Source: G963666935 sp963666935
Lineage (GTDB): Bacteria > Bacillota > Clostridia > Christensenellales > CAG-138
Direction of reading: 5' to 3'
Assembly (NCBI GenBank): GCA_963666935.1
Contig: OY762936.1
Location: 2,232,001 to 2,296,000 of the forward strand
DNA: 64,000 bases
The first letter of the stretch is position 1. Each line of letters starts with the position of its first letter. Positions 1 to 8,286 of this stretch are shown piece by piece. The notes under the pieces were generated by a model. The model ran no database searches. It worked only from the letters and a program-made list of their open reading frames with translations, and was not told the DNA's origin. The translations under genes were made by a program, and so were the position numbers.

Positions 1-122
1 GGTGTCGGAGTCTGTGTCGGCGTTGGCGTCGGTGTCGGGGTCGGCGTCGGTGTCGGAGTCGGTGTCGGTGTTGGCGTCGGTGTCGGAGTCGGTGTCGGAG
101 TCGGTGTCGGGGTCGGCGTCGG
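1..122. repeat. Hexanucleotide-like tandem repeat coding for (Thr-Pro)n
   Basis: About twenty degenerate copies of a 6-bp unit (GGTGTC, with GGAGTC, GGCGTC and GGGGTC variants on the + strand) run to the window edge. On the minus strand they read in frame as Thr-Pro with one Thr-Gln. Only the Thr wobble base varies among most copies, so the peptide is conserved while the DNA drifts. Such tracts change length easily. Confidence 0.85.
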
Positions 123-887
123 AGGATCGTAGGTGTTGGTGACCACCGCACCGCTGGCCGCTACGATCTGATACACGCCGGAGTAGAACAGCGACCAAAC
201 ATTGGTCTTGGAGAATTTGATGGTGGTAGACTTGCCACCGCCCGGCTCGGTTACCGTTTTGATGGTAACTTTTTGGCCGTAGTATTGAAACTTAACCTCC
301 GAACTTCCGGATTTATAGATCAGGTGCGCTCCCACCGCAATCGAAGCACCCAGCCCCTCTAAGTTGGCCGCGTTGAGCTCATCCACCAGAAGGCTCAACT
401 GTTCGGTGGTGAGGGAATCCCGGGTCCAGAGCGCATATTTTCCACCTTTTTTGCTTATCACAAAATTTACGTTGCCAAGGGAATATTCGGCAGTGCTGGC
501 GGGCGTCGTTTTTTCCGACATAGACGTAATATTCACGGCCTCTGCGCTGGGTTGTACATAGGAAGCCTGATAATTCGCGGGAACGGGATCCTCCACCACC
601 GTATATGCAATGGGGTTGCCGCCGAAATCATTTTTTGGCACAGTAAAGGTGTGCTTCCAGACGTTGCCCGCGTTGAGTGTTGCGTGATCGACTTCTTGCG
701 ATCCATTCATCAGTTTGACGACAACGCTTTGGGGCTGGTTCCCCGCAGGATTGGCGCCATGCACCCAGTGCTTTTCAACGGGAATTTCTATGATCCCCGG
801 CGGGCAGGCTGCGGCAAAGCTGCCCAAGGGGAAGGCCACCGCGATGAGCAGGCAGAGTGCCAGCAATACTGACAGCTTTCTCTTCAT
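1..887 (-). CDS. Secreted surface protein with Cna_B-type domain and Thr-Pro stalk (3' end outside window)
   Basis: The frame is open from an ATG at 887 to the window edge, giving 295 residues with no stop. A GGAGGAAC ribosome-binding site at 893-900 sets the start. Residues 1-25 form a signal peptide (KRK, a hydrophobic run, then SFA-A). Residues about 54-110 look like a Cna protein B-type fold: VVVKLMNGSQ, a WKHTFTVPK core, then AYTVVEDPVP. Residues about 130-250 are a second beta-rich domain I cannot name. From residue 256 the chain becomes an uninterrupted Thr-Pro repeat, typical of a wall-spanning stalk, so an LPXTG or membrane anchor may follow outside the window. Role (inferred): adhesin or surface structural protein. 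The next gene to the right diverges from it. Confidence 0.75.
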   Translation of the reverse strand, partial: MKRKLSVLLALCLLIAVAFPLGSFAAACPPGIIEIPVEKHWVHGANPAGNQPQSVVVKLMNGSQEVDHATLNAGNVWKHTFTVPKNDFGGNPIAYTVVEDPVPANYQASYVQPSAEAVNITSMSEKTTPASTAEYSLGNVNFVISKKGGKYALWTRDSLTTEQLSLLVDELNAANLEGLGASIAVGAHLIYKSGSSEVKFQYYGQKVTIKTVTEPGGGKSTTIKFSKTNVWSLFYSGVYQIVAASGAVVTNTYDPPTPTPTPTPTPTPTPTPTPTPTPTPTPTPTPTPTPTQTPT

Positions 888-987
888 TCCAAGTTCCTCC
901 TATATGTAAGTTTCCTTCACATATATCTATTCACTTGTTCAGAAAAGAATGCAGACAGACGGGTGGGTTCTTTTCGTGTTTTCGTGG

Positions 988-993
988 TATAAT
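988..993 (+). promoter_or_regulatory. Putative -10 element of the two-component operon
   Basis: A perfect TATAAT lies 30 bp before the response-regulator ATG. The matching -35 region around 965-972 (GGGTTCTT) is poor, which would suit an activated promoter. Confidence 0.4.
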
Positions 994-1023
994 ACAGGAA
1001 ATATGCCGAAAGGGTTCTGCCGT

Positions 1024-1695
1024 ATGGACAAGATCTTGATCGTGGAAGATGACGCCGTAATCGCCGGTGAAATTCGACAGGTTCTCGCCCGCTGGAATTA
1101 CGACGCCATAGCCGTGGAGGACTTTTCAAATGTGCTGAGCGTCTTTGAAGCGGTTGTGCCACAGCTGGTGCTCATGGACATCTCGCTACCCTGCTTCAAC
1201 GGATTTTACTGGTGCGAAAAGATACGGCAGCAGTCCAAAGTGCCTGTGATCTTTCTCTCCTCCCGGTCCGACAACATGGATATCGTCATGGCCATAAACA
1301 TGGGGGGAGACGACTATATTGCCAAGCCTGTTTCCATGGACGTATTGACGGCTAAAATTCAGGCGATGCTCCGCCGGGCATACGCCTATGAGGCGCCTTC
1401 CATCCTGCGGCTGCAAGACGCCATGCTTGACCCGGCAGCCCTATGCCTAGTCCGGGGAGACGTGAAAACGCCGTTAACCAGAAACGAAGCCCGCATTTTG
1501 CAAACGCTTCTGTTGGGCAGAGGCGGGCCAGTAAGCCGAGAAAAGCTGATGCTGGCACTATGGGACAGCGATACCTTCGTGGATGACAATACCCTGACGG
1601 TTAACGTCAACCGCCTGCGTAAAACCTTAGCCGACGCAGGATTGAAGAACTGCATCGTCACCCACAAGGGAAAGGGGTACGCGCTCAATGCGTAA
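1024..1695 (+). CDS. OmpR/PhoB-family response regulator, BceR-like
   Basis: A 223-residue DNA-binding response regulator. The receiver domain (1-115) has the acidic pair D8/D9, the phospho-acceptor D52 in LVLMDISLP, a Ser-Ser switch at 79-80 and K101 in YIAKPVS. Residues about 130-223 are a winged-helix effector with the TRNEARIL and VNVNRLRKTL segments seen in OmpR-type regulators. An ATG at 949 is in frame, but the receiver fold begins exactly at MDKILIVEDD, so 1024 is chosen. The stop overlaps the kinase start by 8 bp. With the adjacent kinase and ABC transporter it forms a Bce-type module, which in Bacillota senses and resists cell-wall-active peptides. Its likely target site lies just before the ABC genes (2687-2721). 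Confidence 0.92.
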   Translation: MDKILIVEDDAVIAGEIRQVLARWNYDAIAVEDFSNVLSVFEAVVPQLVLMDISLPCFNGFYWCEKIRQQSKVPVIFLSSRSDNMDIVMAINMGGDDYIAKPVSMDVLTAKIQAMLRRAYAYEAPSILRLQDAMLDPAALCLVRGDVKTPLTRNEARILQTLLLGRGGPVSREKLMLALWDSDTFVDDNTLTVNVNRLRKTLADAGLKNCIVTHKGKGYALNA

Positions 1696-2689
1696 TTTAT
1701 TTTCCTATTTATTTTCCTATCTGGCATCCCGCAAGATGCTTCTCCTGAGTTTTTTTCTTTCCTCCTGTATCCTGCTAATCGTTTACAGTCTGGCGGGGCT
1801 GCCCATGCTCTACGGGTGGTATACCCTGCTGCTCTCAGTGTTCACGCTTGTGTGCCTGCTTTTTTTTGACGCAACGCGCTATTGCAAAAAGCGGCAGCTG
1901 CTTTCCTCCCTCTCACCTGCTGTGGAGGAATTGGCGCGGGCACTCCCGGAACCGGCCGATGGGCTGGAAGCAGATTACCGAGCGCTGGTACTATCCCTAG
2001 AGGAACAGCATGCGCGAACCCGCAGCGCACTGATCGCGGCCAGAGATGAATCCCTGGCCTACTACACGCTTTGGATCCATCAGATCAAGACACCCATCGC
2101 CGCCATGCGCCTGGTTCTCCAGAAAATGGAGGATGACGAGGCCGCTGTTCTCCTTCAGGAACTCTTTAAAGTGGAACAGTATTCCGACCTAGCGCTGCGT
2201 TACGCCAAGCTCACGGACATCGCTTCCGACCTGATTCCGGAACATTGCGATCTTTCGGAAGTGGTGCACGAGTGCGTTAAAAAATACGGGCTTTTGTTTA
2301 TCTATCAAAAACTTACGGTGCAAATCGCACCCATCAGCCGGACGGTAATTGGCGACAAGCGCTGGCTTGCTTTTATTGTGGAGCAAATCCTCTCCAACGC
2401 GGTGAAGTACACCAAAACAGGCGGTGTAAAGATTTGGCAGGAGCAAAAAAAGCTCGTCATCGCAGACACCGGCATCGGCATCCGCACCCAAGATTTGCCC
2501 CGCATCTTTGAGCGGGGCTATACGGGCTGCAACGGCCGATTGGACAGCCGGGCCTCGGGCATTGGGCTGTACTTGGCCAAAAAAGCGGCGGACGCCCTTG
2601 GGATTTCCATTTCCGTAGCCTCCACTCCGGGCAAGGGCACCACCGTCACGCTGACCTTCCCCGAGGAAGAGAATTCTATATTTGAGTGA
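1688..2689 (+). CDS. Intramembrane-sensing histidine kinase, BceS-like
   Basis: A 333-residue kinase with two transmembrane helices (about 17-37 and 42-60) and almost no extracellular loop. That is the hallmark of BceS/VanS-type intramembrane sensors, which detect the state of a partner ABC transporter. The phospho-acceptor is H131 in LWIHQIKTPIAAMRL. The ATPase domain shows an N box (IVEQILSNAVKYT), a G1 box (IADTGIGI) and a G2 box (ASGIGLYLAKKAA). The start overlaps the regulator stop, so the two are translationally coupled. The stop codon lies inside the predicted regulator-binding site that precedes the transporter genes. Confidence 0.92.
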   Translation: MRNLFSYLFSYLASRKMLLLSFFLSSCILLIVYSLAGLPMLYGWYTLLLSVFTLVCLLFFDATRYCKKRQLLSSLSPAVEELARALPEPADGLEADYRALVLSLEEQHARTRSALIAARDESLAYYTLWIHQIKTPIAAMRLVLQKMEDDEAAVLLQELFKVEQYSDLALRYAKLTDIASDLIPEHCDLSEVVHECVKKYGLLFIYQKLTVQIAPISRTVIGDKRWLAFIVEQILSNAVKYTKTGGVKIWQEQKKLVIADTGIGIRTQDLPRIFERGYTGCNGRLDSRASGIGLYLAKKAADALGISISVASTPGKGTTVTLTFPEEENSIFE

Positions 2690-2760
2690 CAAAAATGTAA
2701 GGTTCTCCGCCGCAAATGTAAGCCACAACAATGGTTCTTCGTTTATCCTGCCGCTATGAT
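2687..2760 (+). promoter_or_regulatory. Predicted BceR-type operator and promoter of the ABC transporter genes
   Basis: TGACA-AAAA-TGTAA at 2687-2700 matches the TNACA-N4-TGTAA inverted-repeat pattern reported for BceR-like regulators. A second TGTAA half-site in the context AAATGTAAG lies at 2717-2721, exactly 21 bp (two helical turns) away. A TATGAT -10 candidate at 2755-2760 follows. The first half-site overlaps the kinase stop codon. The match to the family consensus is from memory; the sequences and spacing are as read. Confidence 0.55.
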
Positions 2761-2788
2761 GGAAACATAAAATTGACGGAGGTCCATT

Positions 2789-3556
2789 ATGGAACTTTTG
2801 CAGACAAAAAATTTAAAAAAGATATACAATACACGGCGCGGCATGATTCACTGTGCAGCGCTATCCGGGATAAGCTTTTCGATCAGCGAAGGAGAGTTTT
2901 TGGCCATCATGGGGCCTTCGGGCAGCGGCAAAACCACGCTGCTCAACATTCTCGCCTCTTTGGATAAGCCCACGGAGGGCGAAGTGCTGCTGGACGGCGT
3001 AAACTTCCGGGATATTACTGAGCGAGATATTGCCCAGTTCCGGCGGGAACACCTCGGCTTTGTATTTCAGGACTTTAACCTGTTGGACACCTTTACCCTG
3101 AAGGATAATATTCTGCTGCCGCTGGTGCTTTCCCGGATGCTGGTAAATGAAATGGAGCGGCGCCTCCCGCCGGTGGCTGAGCTGCTCGGCATTGAGAAGC
3201 TGCTTGACAAATACCCCTATGAAGTTTCCGGCGGCGAAAAGCAGCGCGCTTCGGTAGCCCGGGCCGTTATCACCAACCCCCGGCTGCTGCTGGCGGATGA
3301 ACCCACCGGTTCACTGGATTCCAAGGCTTCCAAGCACCTTTTGGAATGCTTCACAACGCTCAACAGGGATGGAAAGACCATTCTTATGGTTACCCACAGC
3401 GCCTATGCGGCCAGCTTCGCCTCCCGGGTCCTCTTCATCCGGGATGGGCGCATCTTTTCCCAGATCTACCGCGGCAATGACGATAACCACGCCTTTTTTG
3501 ACCGTATCGTCTCCAACCTTTCCCTGCTGTCGGATGGGGGTGCGGAAATTGGCTAA
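2789..3556 (+). CDS. ABC transporter ATP-binding protein, BceA-like
   Basis: A 255-residue ATPase of the MacB/LolD/BceA family. It has Walker A GPSGSGKTT (42-50), a Q loop in FQDFNLLDTFTL, the signature VSGGEKQR (about 146-153) and Walker B LLLADEPTGSLD followed by a His switch in MVTHS. It pairs with the FtsX-like permease downstream to form an antimicrobial-peptide sensing and detoxification transporter that also signals to the kinase. The start follows TGACGGAGGTCCATT, a strong ribosome-binding site. The end overlaps the permease start by 23 bp. Confidence 0.94.
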   Translation: MELLQTKNLKKIYNTRRGMIHCAALSGISFSISEGEFLAIMGPSGSGKTTLLNILASLDKPTEGEVLLDGVNFRDITERDIAQFRREHLGFVFQDFNLLDTFTLKDNILLPLVLSRMLVNEMERRLPPVAELLGIEKLLDKYPYEVSGGEKQRASVARAVITNPRLLLADEPTGSLDSKASKHLLECFTTLNRDGKTILMVTHSAYAASFASRVLFIRDGRIFSQIYRGNDDNHAFFDRIVSNLSLLSDGGAEIG

Positions 3557-5294
3557 GGCGTTTTACCTACATCTCGCCTGGTCTAATATCCGTCGGGACC
3601 AGCGAACGTATCTGCCCTATATGGTTGCCACTGCCGTAATCTCCGGGGTCTTTCTTCTGATCGCAGGGCTGTTGTTTTCAAACAGTCTTCGGAGCCTGCC
3701 CACCGGATGCACCGCATCCTCCATATTTGCTTTCGGCATCGTGGTATTCGCAATCTTCGCCTTCTTTCTGATGGTTTACATCAACAACTTCCTCATCAGC
3801 AGGCGCAAGAAGGAATTCGGATTGTACGGAATCCTTGGCTTGGAAAAACGTCATGTGGGCCGAGTGCTGCTATGGGAAAACCTGATTGTCCTCGCCGCAG
3901 GAACGCTCTCCGGCGTGTTTATTGCGCTGGTATTCGGGCGGCTGCTGTTTTTGTTGCTGCTAAGGCTCATCCACACCACGCCGGAAAGTTCTTTTTCCAT
4001 TGCGCCCATTGCATATGCGCTGATGTTCGCCCTGTTCTTTGCCATCTTCCTTGCGACCACGCTGTGCAATCTCCGCCAGGTACACCTCAATAGCCCCATG
4101 CAGCTTATGCAAAGCGAGCGAAAGGGTGAAAAGGAATCAAAGCTTCTAGTGCCTGCGGCGTTGCTGGGGGTCGTCGCCCTTGGCGCAGCCTATTACTTCG
4201 CTTGGGCTGTCTACGCCCCCGGCACGGCGCTGGGGTTGTTCTTTCCCCTGGCTATTGTGGTGATTTTTGCCACATTCCTTATGTTTATTTCGGGCAGCGT
4301 TGCATTCTTGAGATTGCTCAAGAAAAATGAGGCCCTTTACTACCGGCAGGAAAATTTCATCGCCATTTCCGGCATGATTCAGCGCATGAAGCAAAACGGC
4401 CGTTCCCTTGCGGCCGTATGCATCCTTTCCACCATGCTTGTGGTCACCATATCCGGCACACTGGCCCTGTATTTGGGGCAGGAGGAGATGCTCACAAAAC
4501 AATACCCTTACGACGTATGCATCTACATCCATACCGGCGAGGAACAGGAAGACCATGTAGAAGCCGCTGCGCCAAATATGCAGGTCATTTCGGAATTTGC
4601 AAGCGCAGTTGTAGCGCTTGCAAAAGAATACAACGTAACGCTCAGCGCCGACCGGGCCAAACTCATTTACGAGAGGCCGGAAAACAACGCATTGCCCAAC
4701 AACTATGTGCCGGAGGGAGCCGATTGGATCGACTTGCCTACTCTTCTTTGGTTTGACGATGGGCTGCGCTTTGACGTGGACGGCACCGAAGAAGACTGCC
4801 TTGCCTTCATCAGCGGTGTTCGGCAGCTGTATACAGAACGGACTGACACGATAAGCACATTTAGTTTGCGCGACAGGTTTTCGGCCAAGCTGGATTATTA
4901 CGCCGTGTACGGCGGCCTACTGTTCTTAGGCGCGTTCTTTGGGCTTTTATTTCTCGCAGTCACAGTGCTGATCATCTACTTCAAGCAGATTTCGGAAGGG
5001 TATGAGGATAAGGCGTATTTTGAGATCATGCAAAAGGTTGGGATGGACGACGCGCAGGTGCGCGCCACCATCAACCGTCAGGTGCTTTGGGTGTTTTTCA
5101 CCCCGTTGTGTATGACCGTGCTGCATATGGTTTTTGCCTCCAAGATCATGGCGCGCATGCTGCAGCTTTTTACGCTCTACAACTGGATGCTGGTGCTTTG
5201 CTGCACCGGCGGCGTGCTGGTGCTCTTTGCCCTGATGTATCTGCTGGTATACCGGCTCACGGCCAAGGCCTACTACCGAATCGTGAAATGGTAA
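3534..5294 (+). CDS. FtsX-like ABC permease, BceB-like
   Basis: About 586 residues. The open frame extends upstream inside the ATPase gene, but that part is only the ATPase read in another frame. Family-like sequence begins at MGVRKLAKAFYLHLAWSNIRRD, so the ATG at 3534 is chosen; a GTG at 3540 or TTG at 3549 is possible. Helix 1 (about 23-50) is followed by an FtsX block of three helices, further membrane spans, an extracellular segment of roughly 170 residues (about 320-450) and a second FtsX block at the C terminus. BceB proteins use such an extracellular domain to bind peptide antibiotics such as bacitracin. No nearby gene reveals the substrate. Confidence 0.88.
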   Translation: MGVRKLAKAFYLHLAWSNIRRDQRTYLPYMVATAVISGVFLLIAGLLFSNSLRSLPTGCTASSIFAFGIVVFAIFAFFLMVYINNFLISRRKKEFGLYGILGLEKRHVGRVLLWENLIVLAAGTLSGVFIALVFGRLLFLLLLRLIHTTPESSFSIAPIAYALMFALFFAIFLATTLCNLRQVHLNSPMQLMQSERKGEKESKLLVPAALLGVVALGAAYYFAWAVYAPGTALGLFFPLAIVVIFATFLMFISGSVAFLRLLKKNEALYYRQENFIAISGMIQRMKQNGRSLAAVCILSTMLVVTISGTLALYLGQEEMLTKQYPYDVCIYIHTGEEQEDHVEAAAPNMQVISEFASAVVALAKEYNVTLSADRAKLIYERPENNALPNNYVPEGADWIDLPTLLWFDDGLRFDVDGTEEDCLAFISGVRQLYTERTDTISTFSLRDRFSAKLDYYAVYGGLLFLGAFFGLLFLAVTVLIIYFKQISEGYEDKAYFEIMQKVGMDDAQVRATINRQVLWVFFTPLCMTVLHMVFASKIMARMLQLFTLYNWMLVLCCTGGVLVLFALMYLLVYRLTAKAYYRIVKW

Positions 5295-5385
5295 TGATAC
5301 TCCCGTTTTCCGCAGCGCTCATAAGAACGTCGACGCACGCCCGAAGCGCCTAGCGTTGACCGATGAATCGAAAAGCCATTGTATC

Positions 5386-5428
5386 AAGAAGGAGCCGCCC
5401 AAATTTGGGCGGCTCCTTCTTGATTGTA
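5386..5428. terminator. Bidirectional intrinsic terminator
   Basis: A perfect 15-bp stem (5386-5400 with 5407-5421, centred on CCC-AAATTT-GGG) is followed by a T-rich tail, with a matching A-rich side for the other strand. It separates the convergent permease and aminotransferase genes. Confidence 0.9.
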
Positions 5429-5441
5429 TTGTTTTTTGATT

Positions 5442-6830
5442 TTATTTCAGGGCGCCGCTTTCCAGATCAGCAATGACGCCTTCCAGAATATCGAGACCTT
5501 TCATCAGAAGCTTCTCCGGTATAACCAAGGGAGGCAGGAGGCGAGCAACGTTGTCGTAATGGCCGCCAATCTCGATGACTACACCGCGCTGGTGGGCATA
5601 CTTGCGCACCTTGGACGCACGCTCCTTATCCGGCGTGCGGGATTCCTTGTCGGTAACCATTTCGATGGCCAGCATGAAGCCTAAGCCCCGGCACTCGCCA
5701 ATGGTCGGATGTTTGGCTTCCATCTCCTTCATCTTCTTCAGCGCGGCTTCGCCCAGAACGGTAACGCGCTCGGTAACCTTGTTATCCAGCATCCAGTTGA
5801 TACCCGCTGCGCCAGCGGCAAAGGCCACCATGTTGCCGCGGAAGGTACCTATGGTTCTGCCTTTGGGCATGGTGTTGAGCTCCTCGCGGTAAGCGATGGC
5901 GGAAATGGGGAACCCGCCGCCACCCAGCGCCTTGCTCATGACCACGATGTCAGGCACGATGCCCGCGTGCTGGAAGGCGAACATTTTGCCGGTACGGCCG
6001 ATGCCGCACTGCACCTCGTCGCAAATAAGCAACACGCCGTACTTCTTGGTGATCTCGCGGACGCGCTGGAGGAACTTCGGGCCCGGGGCGATGGAACCGC
6101 CTTCACCCTGCACCGCCTCCACGATGACGGCGGCGGGGTACTGATAGCCGGAGTGGGAGTCGTCGAGAACGCGCTCCAAGTTGTCAGCCGCCTGCTCCTC
6201 GATGCGCTCATCGGGACAACCGAAGGGATTGCGGTATTTGTAAGGATACGGTATAAACTGTACGCCCGGGGCCAGTTGGCCAATGCCTTCGCGGAAGCCG
6301 CTGTCGGTGGTAAGTGCCAGCGAAATGCCGGTCATTCCATGGTAGGCACCTTCAAAAGCCAGGATTCCATTGCGGCCGGTATTGTAGCGGGCCAGTTTCA
6401 CGGCCTGCTCCACGGCGTCGGAGCCAGTGGGGCCGCCGAAAAATACACGAGTAAGCTCGGCGGGGAGTATTTTGCCCATAGTTGCCACCAGATTTTCCCG
6501 GCACTCGGACGGAATATCCAGCGTATGATTGACCTTGTCGATCTGCTCATGCGCAGCCTTTAAAACCGCGGGGTGGTTGTTGCCCAGAGCTGTAACGCCC
6601 GCACCACTGAAAAAGTCGATATAGACGTTCCCATCCACATCCACAAAAGTGGCGCCCTTGCCGCTGTCAATGGCCATAGGCAGATTGCGGCCATAAGAAA
6701 TTACGGAACTCTCATGTTCTTCCTGGTAATCGAGAATTGCTTTGGACTTGGGTCCCGGCGGTGTGGCAACCATCCGGGGTGCATCCATTATGGTGAGTTC
6801 CTCAAACATTGCTTCGTCTTTCCAGATCAT
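5442..6830 (-). CDS. Class III PLP-dependent aminotransferase (GABA/ornithine-type)
   Basis: 462 residues, fold type I. The PLP lysine is K300 in VVMSKALGGGGFP. The aspartate that contacts the pyridine nitrogen is D271 in LLICDEVQCGIGRTG. The cofactor phosphate loop is GPTGSDAVEQA (about 133-143), and FEGAYHGMTG follows. This set is shared by 4-aminobutyrate, ornithine, diaminobutyrate and related omega-aminotransferases, and I cannot tell them apart by eye. The start follows GGGAGGAGTAAAAA. A good promoter lies at 6931-6959. The adjacent LysR regulator on the same strand may control it. Confidence 0.88.
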   Translation of the reverse strand: MIWKDEAMFEELTIMDAPRMVATPPGPKSKAILDYQEEHESSVISYGRNLPMAIDSGKGATFVDVDGNVYIDFFSGAGVTALGNNHPAVLKAAHEQIDKVNHTLDIPSECRENLVATMGKILPAELTRVFFGGPTGSDAVEQAVKLARYNTGRNGILAFEGAYHGMTGISLALTTDSGFREGIGQLAPGVQFIPYPYKYRNPFGCPDERIEEQAADNLERVLDDSHSGYQYPAAVIVEAVQGEGGSIAPGPKFLQRVREITKKYGVLLICDEVQCGIGRTGKMFAFQHAGIVPDIVVMSKALGGGGFPISAIAYREELNTMPKGRTIGTFRGNMVAFAAGAAGINWMLDNKVTERVTVLGEAALKKMKEMEAKHPTIGECRGLGFMLAIEMVTDKESRTPDKERASKVRKYAHQRGVVIEIGGHYDNVARLLPPLVIPEKLLMKGLDILEGVIADLESGALK

Positions 6831-6930
6831 TTTTTACTCCTCCCTCGCACGCCGCTTGCGGACGTGCTGTTGCGCTTGGATTTTGTTGATATATGCATAG
6901 CGCTTCCTTAGCGCCATCGCTTCAAGATTA

Positions 6931-6959
6931 ATTATTGAATTTACGGGAACAATTGTCAA
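6931..6959 (-). promoter_or_regulatory. Sigma-A-type promoter of the aminotransferase gene
   Basis: On the minus strand TTGACA (6959-6954) is followed after exactly 17 bp by AATAAT (6936-6931). This predicts a leader of about 95 nt before the aminotransferase ATG. It lies in the 230-bp gap after the LysR gene. Confidence 0.7.
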
Positions 6960-7060
6960 GTGAACCTTCATGAGGAAATTCTCTTCCTTGCGGTACCAAG
7001 TCTTCATGTAAGATGCCCTTTCCCGCCTATAATATGCGCAGAAAAGAGCGATTGCATAAT

Positions 7061-7948
7061 TCATATGTTCATTAGGTTGTTGCTTTCAACATAGTTTAGG
7101 ATCTGCTGGCGCATTTTCCGGGTGGCGGGAGCAATGCTGTTCTGGTTCACTGTCACGAGGCCAATTGTGCGGAAATCATAGGGAACAATTGGATAAACGC
7201 CCACTTCGCTGGTGGGGTTAACCGGGATCATTTTCGATATGATGCAGTACCCGAGCCCCGCAGCTACCATTGAAACGAGCGAATCATCACTTTCAACAAA
7301 AAAAGATGAGGTAACTTTCATGTTATATTTTGCAAAAAAGTCCAATACCTCCGTATTGTACCCGTCCCGCTGCAAAATAAGGTTCATGCGGCGCATGTCA
7401 TCAATGGTGACGTAGTTTTTGTTGATGGGCACATAGTCCGGAGGGGTAACGCAGACAAGCATATCCTTATGCAGCGGCAGCACCTGCATATCTGTAACGA
7501 TGTTGTTCACTACGAAGGCTAAATCCACGGTATTGGTTTTGAGCCAATGGATGATTTCGTTGTAGCCGCCCTGATAGATGCGTATGTCGATATCCGGGTA
7601 CTCCTTATGGAAACTTTTGATGATATGGGGAAGCCAGCAGACGGAGACGGAGTTGAAGGTGCCGACTCTCACGGTACCCCGGAGAAGCCCGTGGATCTGC
7701 TCCACCTCTTGCTGCAGCAGCTCGTTGCTCTGTCGGATGGCACGGATGTGGGGCATAAGCCGCTCGCCGTTGACGGTGAGGAACACGCCCTTCCGATCCC
7801 GCACGAAAAGCTGAATACCCAGATCCTCTTCGAGTTTGGTAATGGCGTGGCTCACTGCGGATGGAGTCAGATGGAGCACGGCCGCCGCCTTGGCGAAGGA
7901 CCTCTGCTGTACCACGGTTTCCAGCACCTTGTAATTATTCAGGGACAT
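7061..7948 (-). CDS. LysR-family transcriptional regulator
   Basis: 295 residues. The N-terminal winged helix-turn-helix (1-60) shows the family pattern SFAKAAAVLHLTPSAVSHAITKLEEDLG and LFVRDRKGVFLT. Residues about 90-290 form a two-lobed periplasmic-binding-like effector domain (VRVGTFNSVS onward). The start follows AAAGGAGGGAGCGTT. It lies 230 bp upstream of the aminotransferase on the same strand, so regulation of amino-acid degradation or transamination is plausible, but the effector is unknown. Confidence 0.93.
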   Translation of the reverse strand: MSLNNYKVLETVVQQRSFAKAAAVLHLTPSAVSHAITKLEEDLGIQLFVRDRKGVFLTVNGERLMPHIRAIRQSNELLQQEVEQIHGLLRGTVRVGTFNSVSVCWLPHIIKSFHKEYPDIDIRIYQGGYNEIIHWLKTNTVDLAFVVNNIVTDMQVLPLHKDMLVCVTPPDYVPINKNYVTIDDMRRMNLILQRDGYNTEVLDFFAKYNMKVTSSFFVESDDSLVSMVAAGLGYCIISKMIPVNPTSEVGVYPIVPYDFRTIGLVTVNQNSIAPATRKMRQQILNYVESNNLMNI

Positions 7949-8025
7949 AACGCTCCCTCCTTTAGCAAAACATGAATGATTGTTCTTCTAGATGTGCCTG
8001 ATGTTTCGCTTTTTATCTTGCTTAA

Positions 8026-8054
8026 ATTATACTTCAATCCTTGAAAGGCGTCAA
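8026..8054 (-). promoter_or_regulatory. Sigma-A-type promoter of the LysR gene
   Basis: On the minus strand TTGACG (8054-8049), a 17-bp spacer and TATAAT (8031-8026) lie about 78 bp upstream of the LysR ATG. Confidence 0.75.
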
Positions 8055-8093
8055 ACCCTCATCGGCCGACAGCGCCGAAGATTGCCATGATTT

Positions 8094-8123
8094 TAAAAAA
8101 TAAACCGCCGGGTTACCGGCGGT
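8094..8123 (-). terminator. Intrinsic terminator pointing toward the LysR gene
   Basis: A perfect 8-bp GC stem (ACCGCCGG at 8104-8111, CCGGCGGT at 8116-8123, loop GTTA) is followed on the minus strand by TTTATTTTTT. No minus-strand gene lies just upstream for it to serve. It may be left over from a gene replaced by the AT-rich degV segment, or it may insulate the LysR promoter. Confidence 0.7.
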
Positions 8124-8250
8124 AAGACACAGAATTTCACTTCTATTGCAGCTTAGGCTTTCTCTTTCTTATAAAAACATATTGCTCTATAAGGAAAGAA
8201 AGAATATATTAACATTAGAAGTATATAGTGATATGGTTCACAATTAATAA

Positions 8251-8271
8251 TCGGTCGCATAAAACGACCGA
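8251..8271 (+). other. Short hairpin in the degV leader
   Basis: TCGGTCG (8251-8257) pairs with CGACCGA (8265-8271) across a 7-nt A-rich loop, ending 15 nt before the degV ATG and just before its weak AGGAAAA ribosome-binding site. It could affect translation. There is no T tract, so it is not a terminator on this strand. Confidence 0.5.
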
Positions 8272-8286
8272 GAATAGGAAAAATAC

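Noticed and set aside
3297..3533. N-terminal extension of the ABC permease
   Set aside because: This part is the ATPase gene read in another frame; permease similarity begins at 3534.
5709..6563. 284-codon frame on the + strand
   Set aside because: Antisense shadow of the aminotransferase; composition follows that gene and no start signal is present.
6834..7064. 76-codon frame on the minus strand between the LysR and aminotransferase genes
   Set aside because: No ribosome-binding site, and it contains the aminotransferase promoter.
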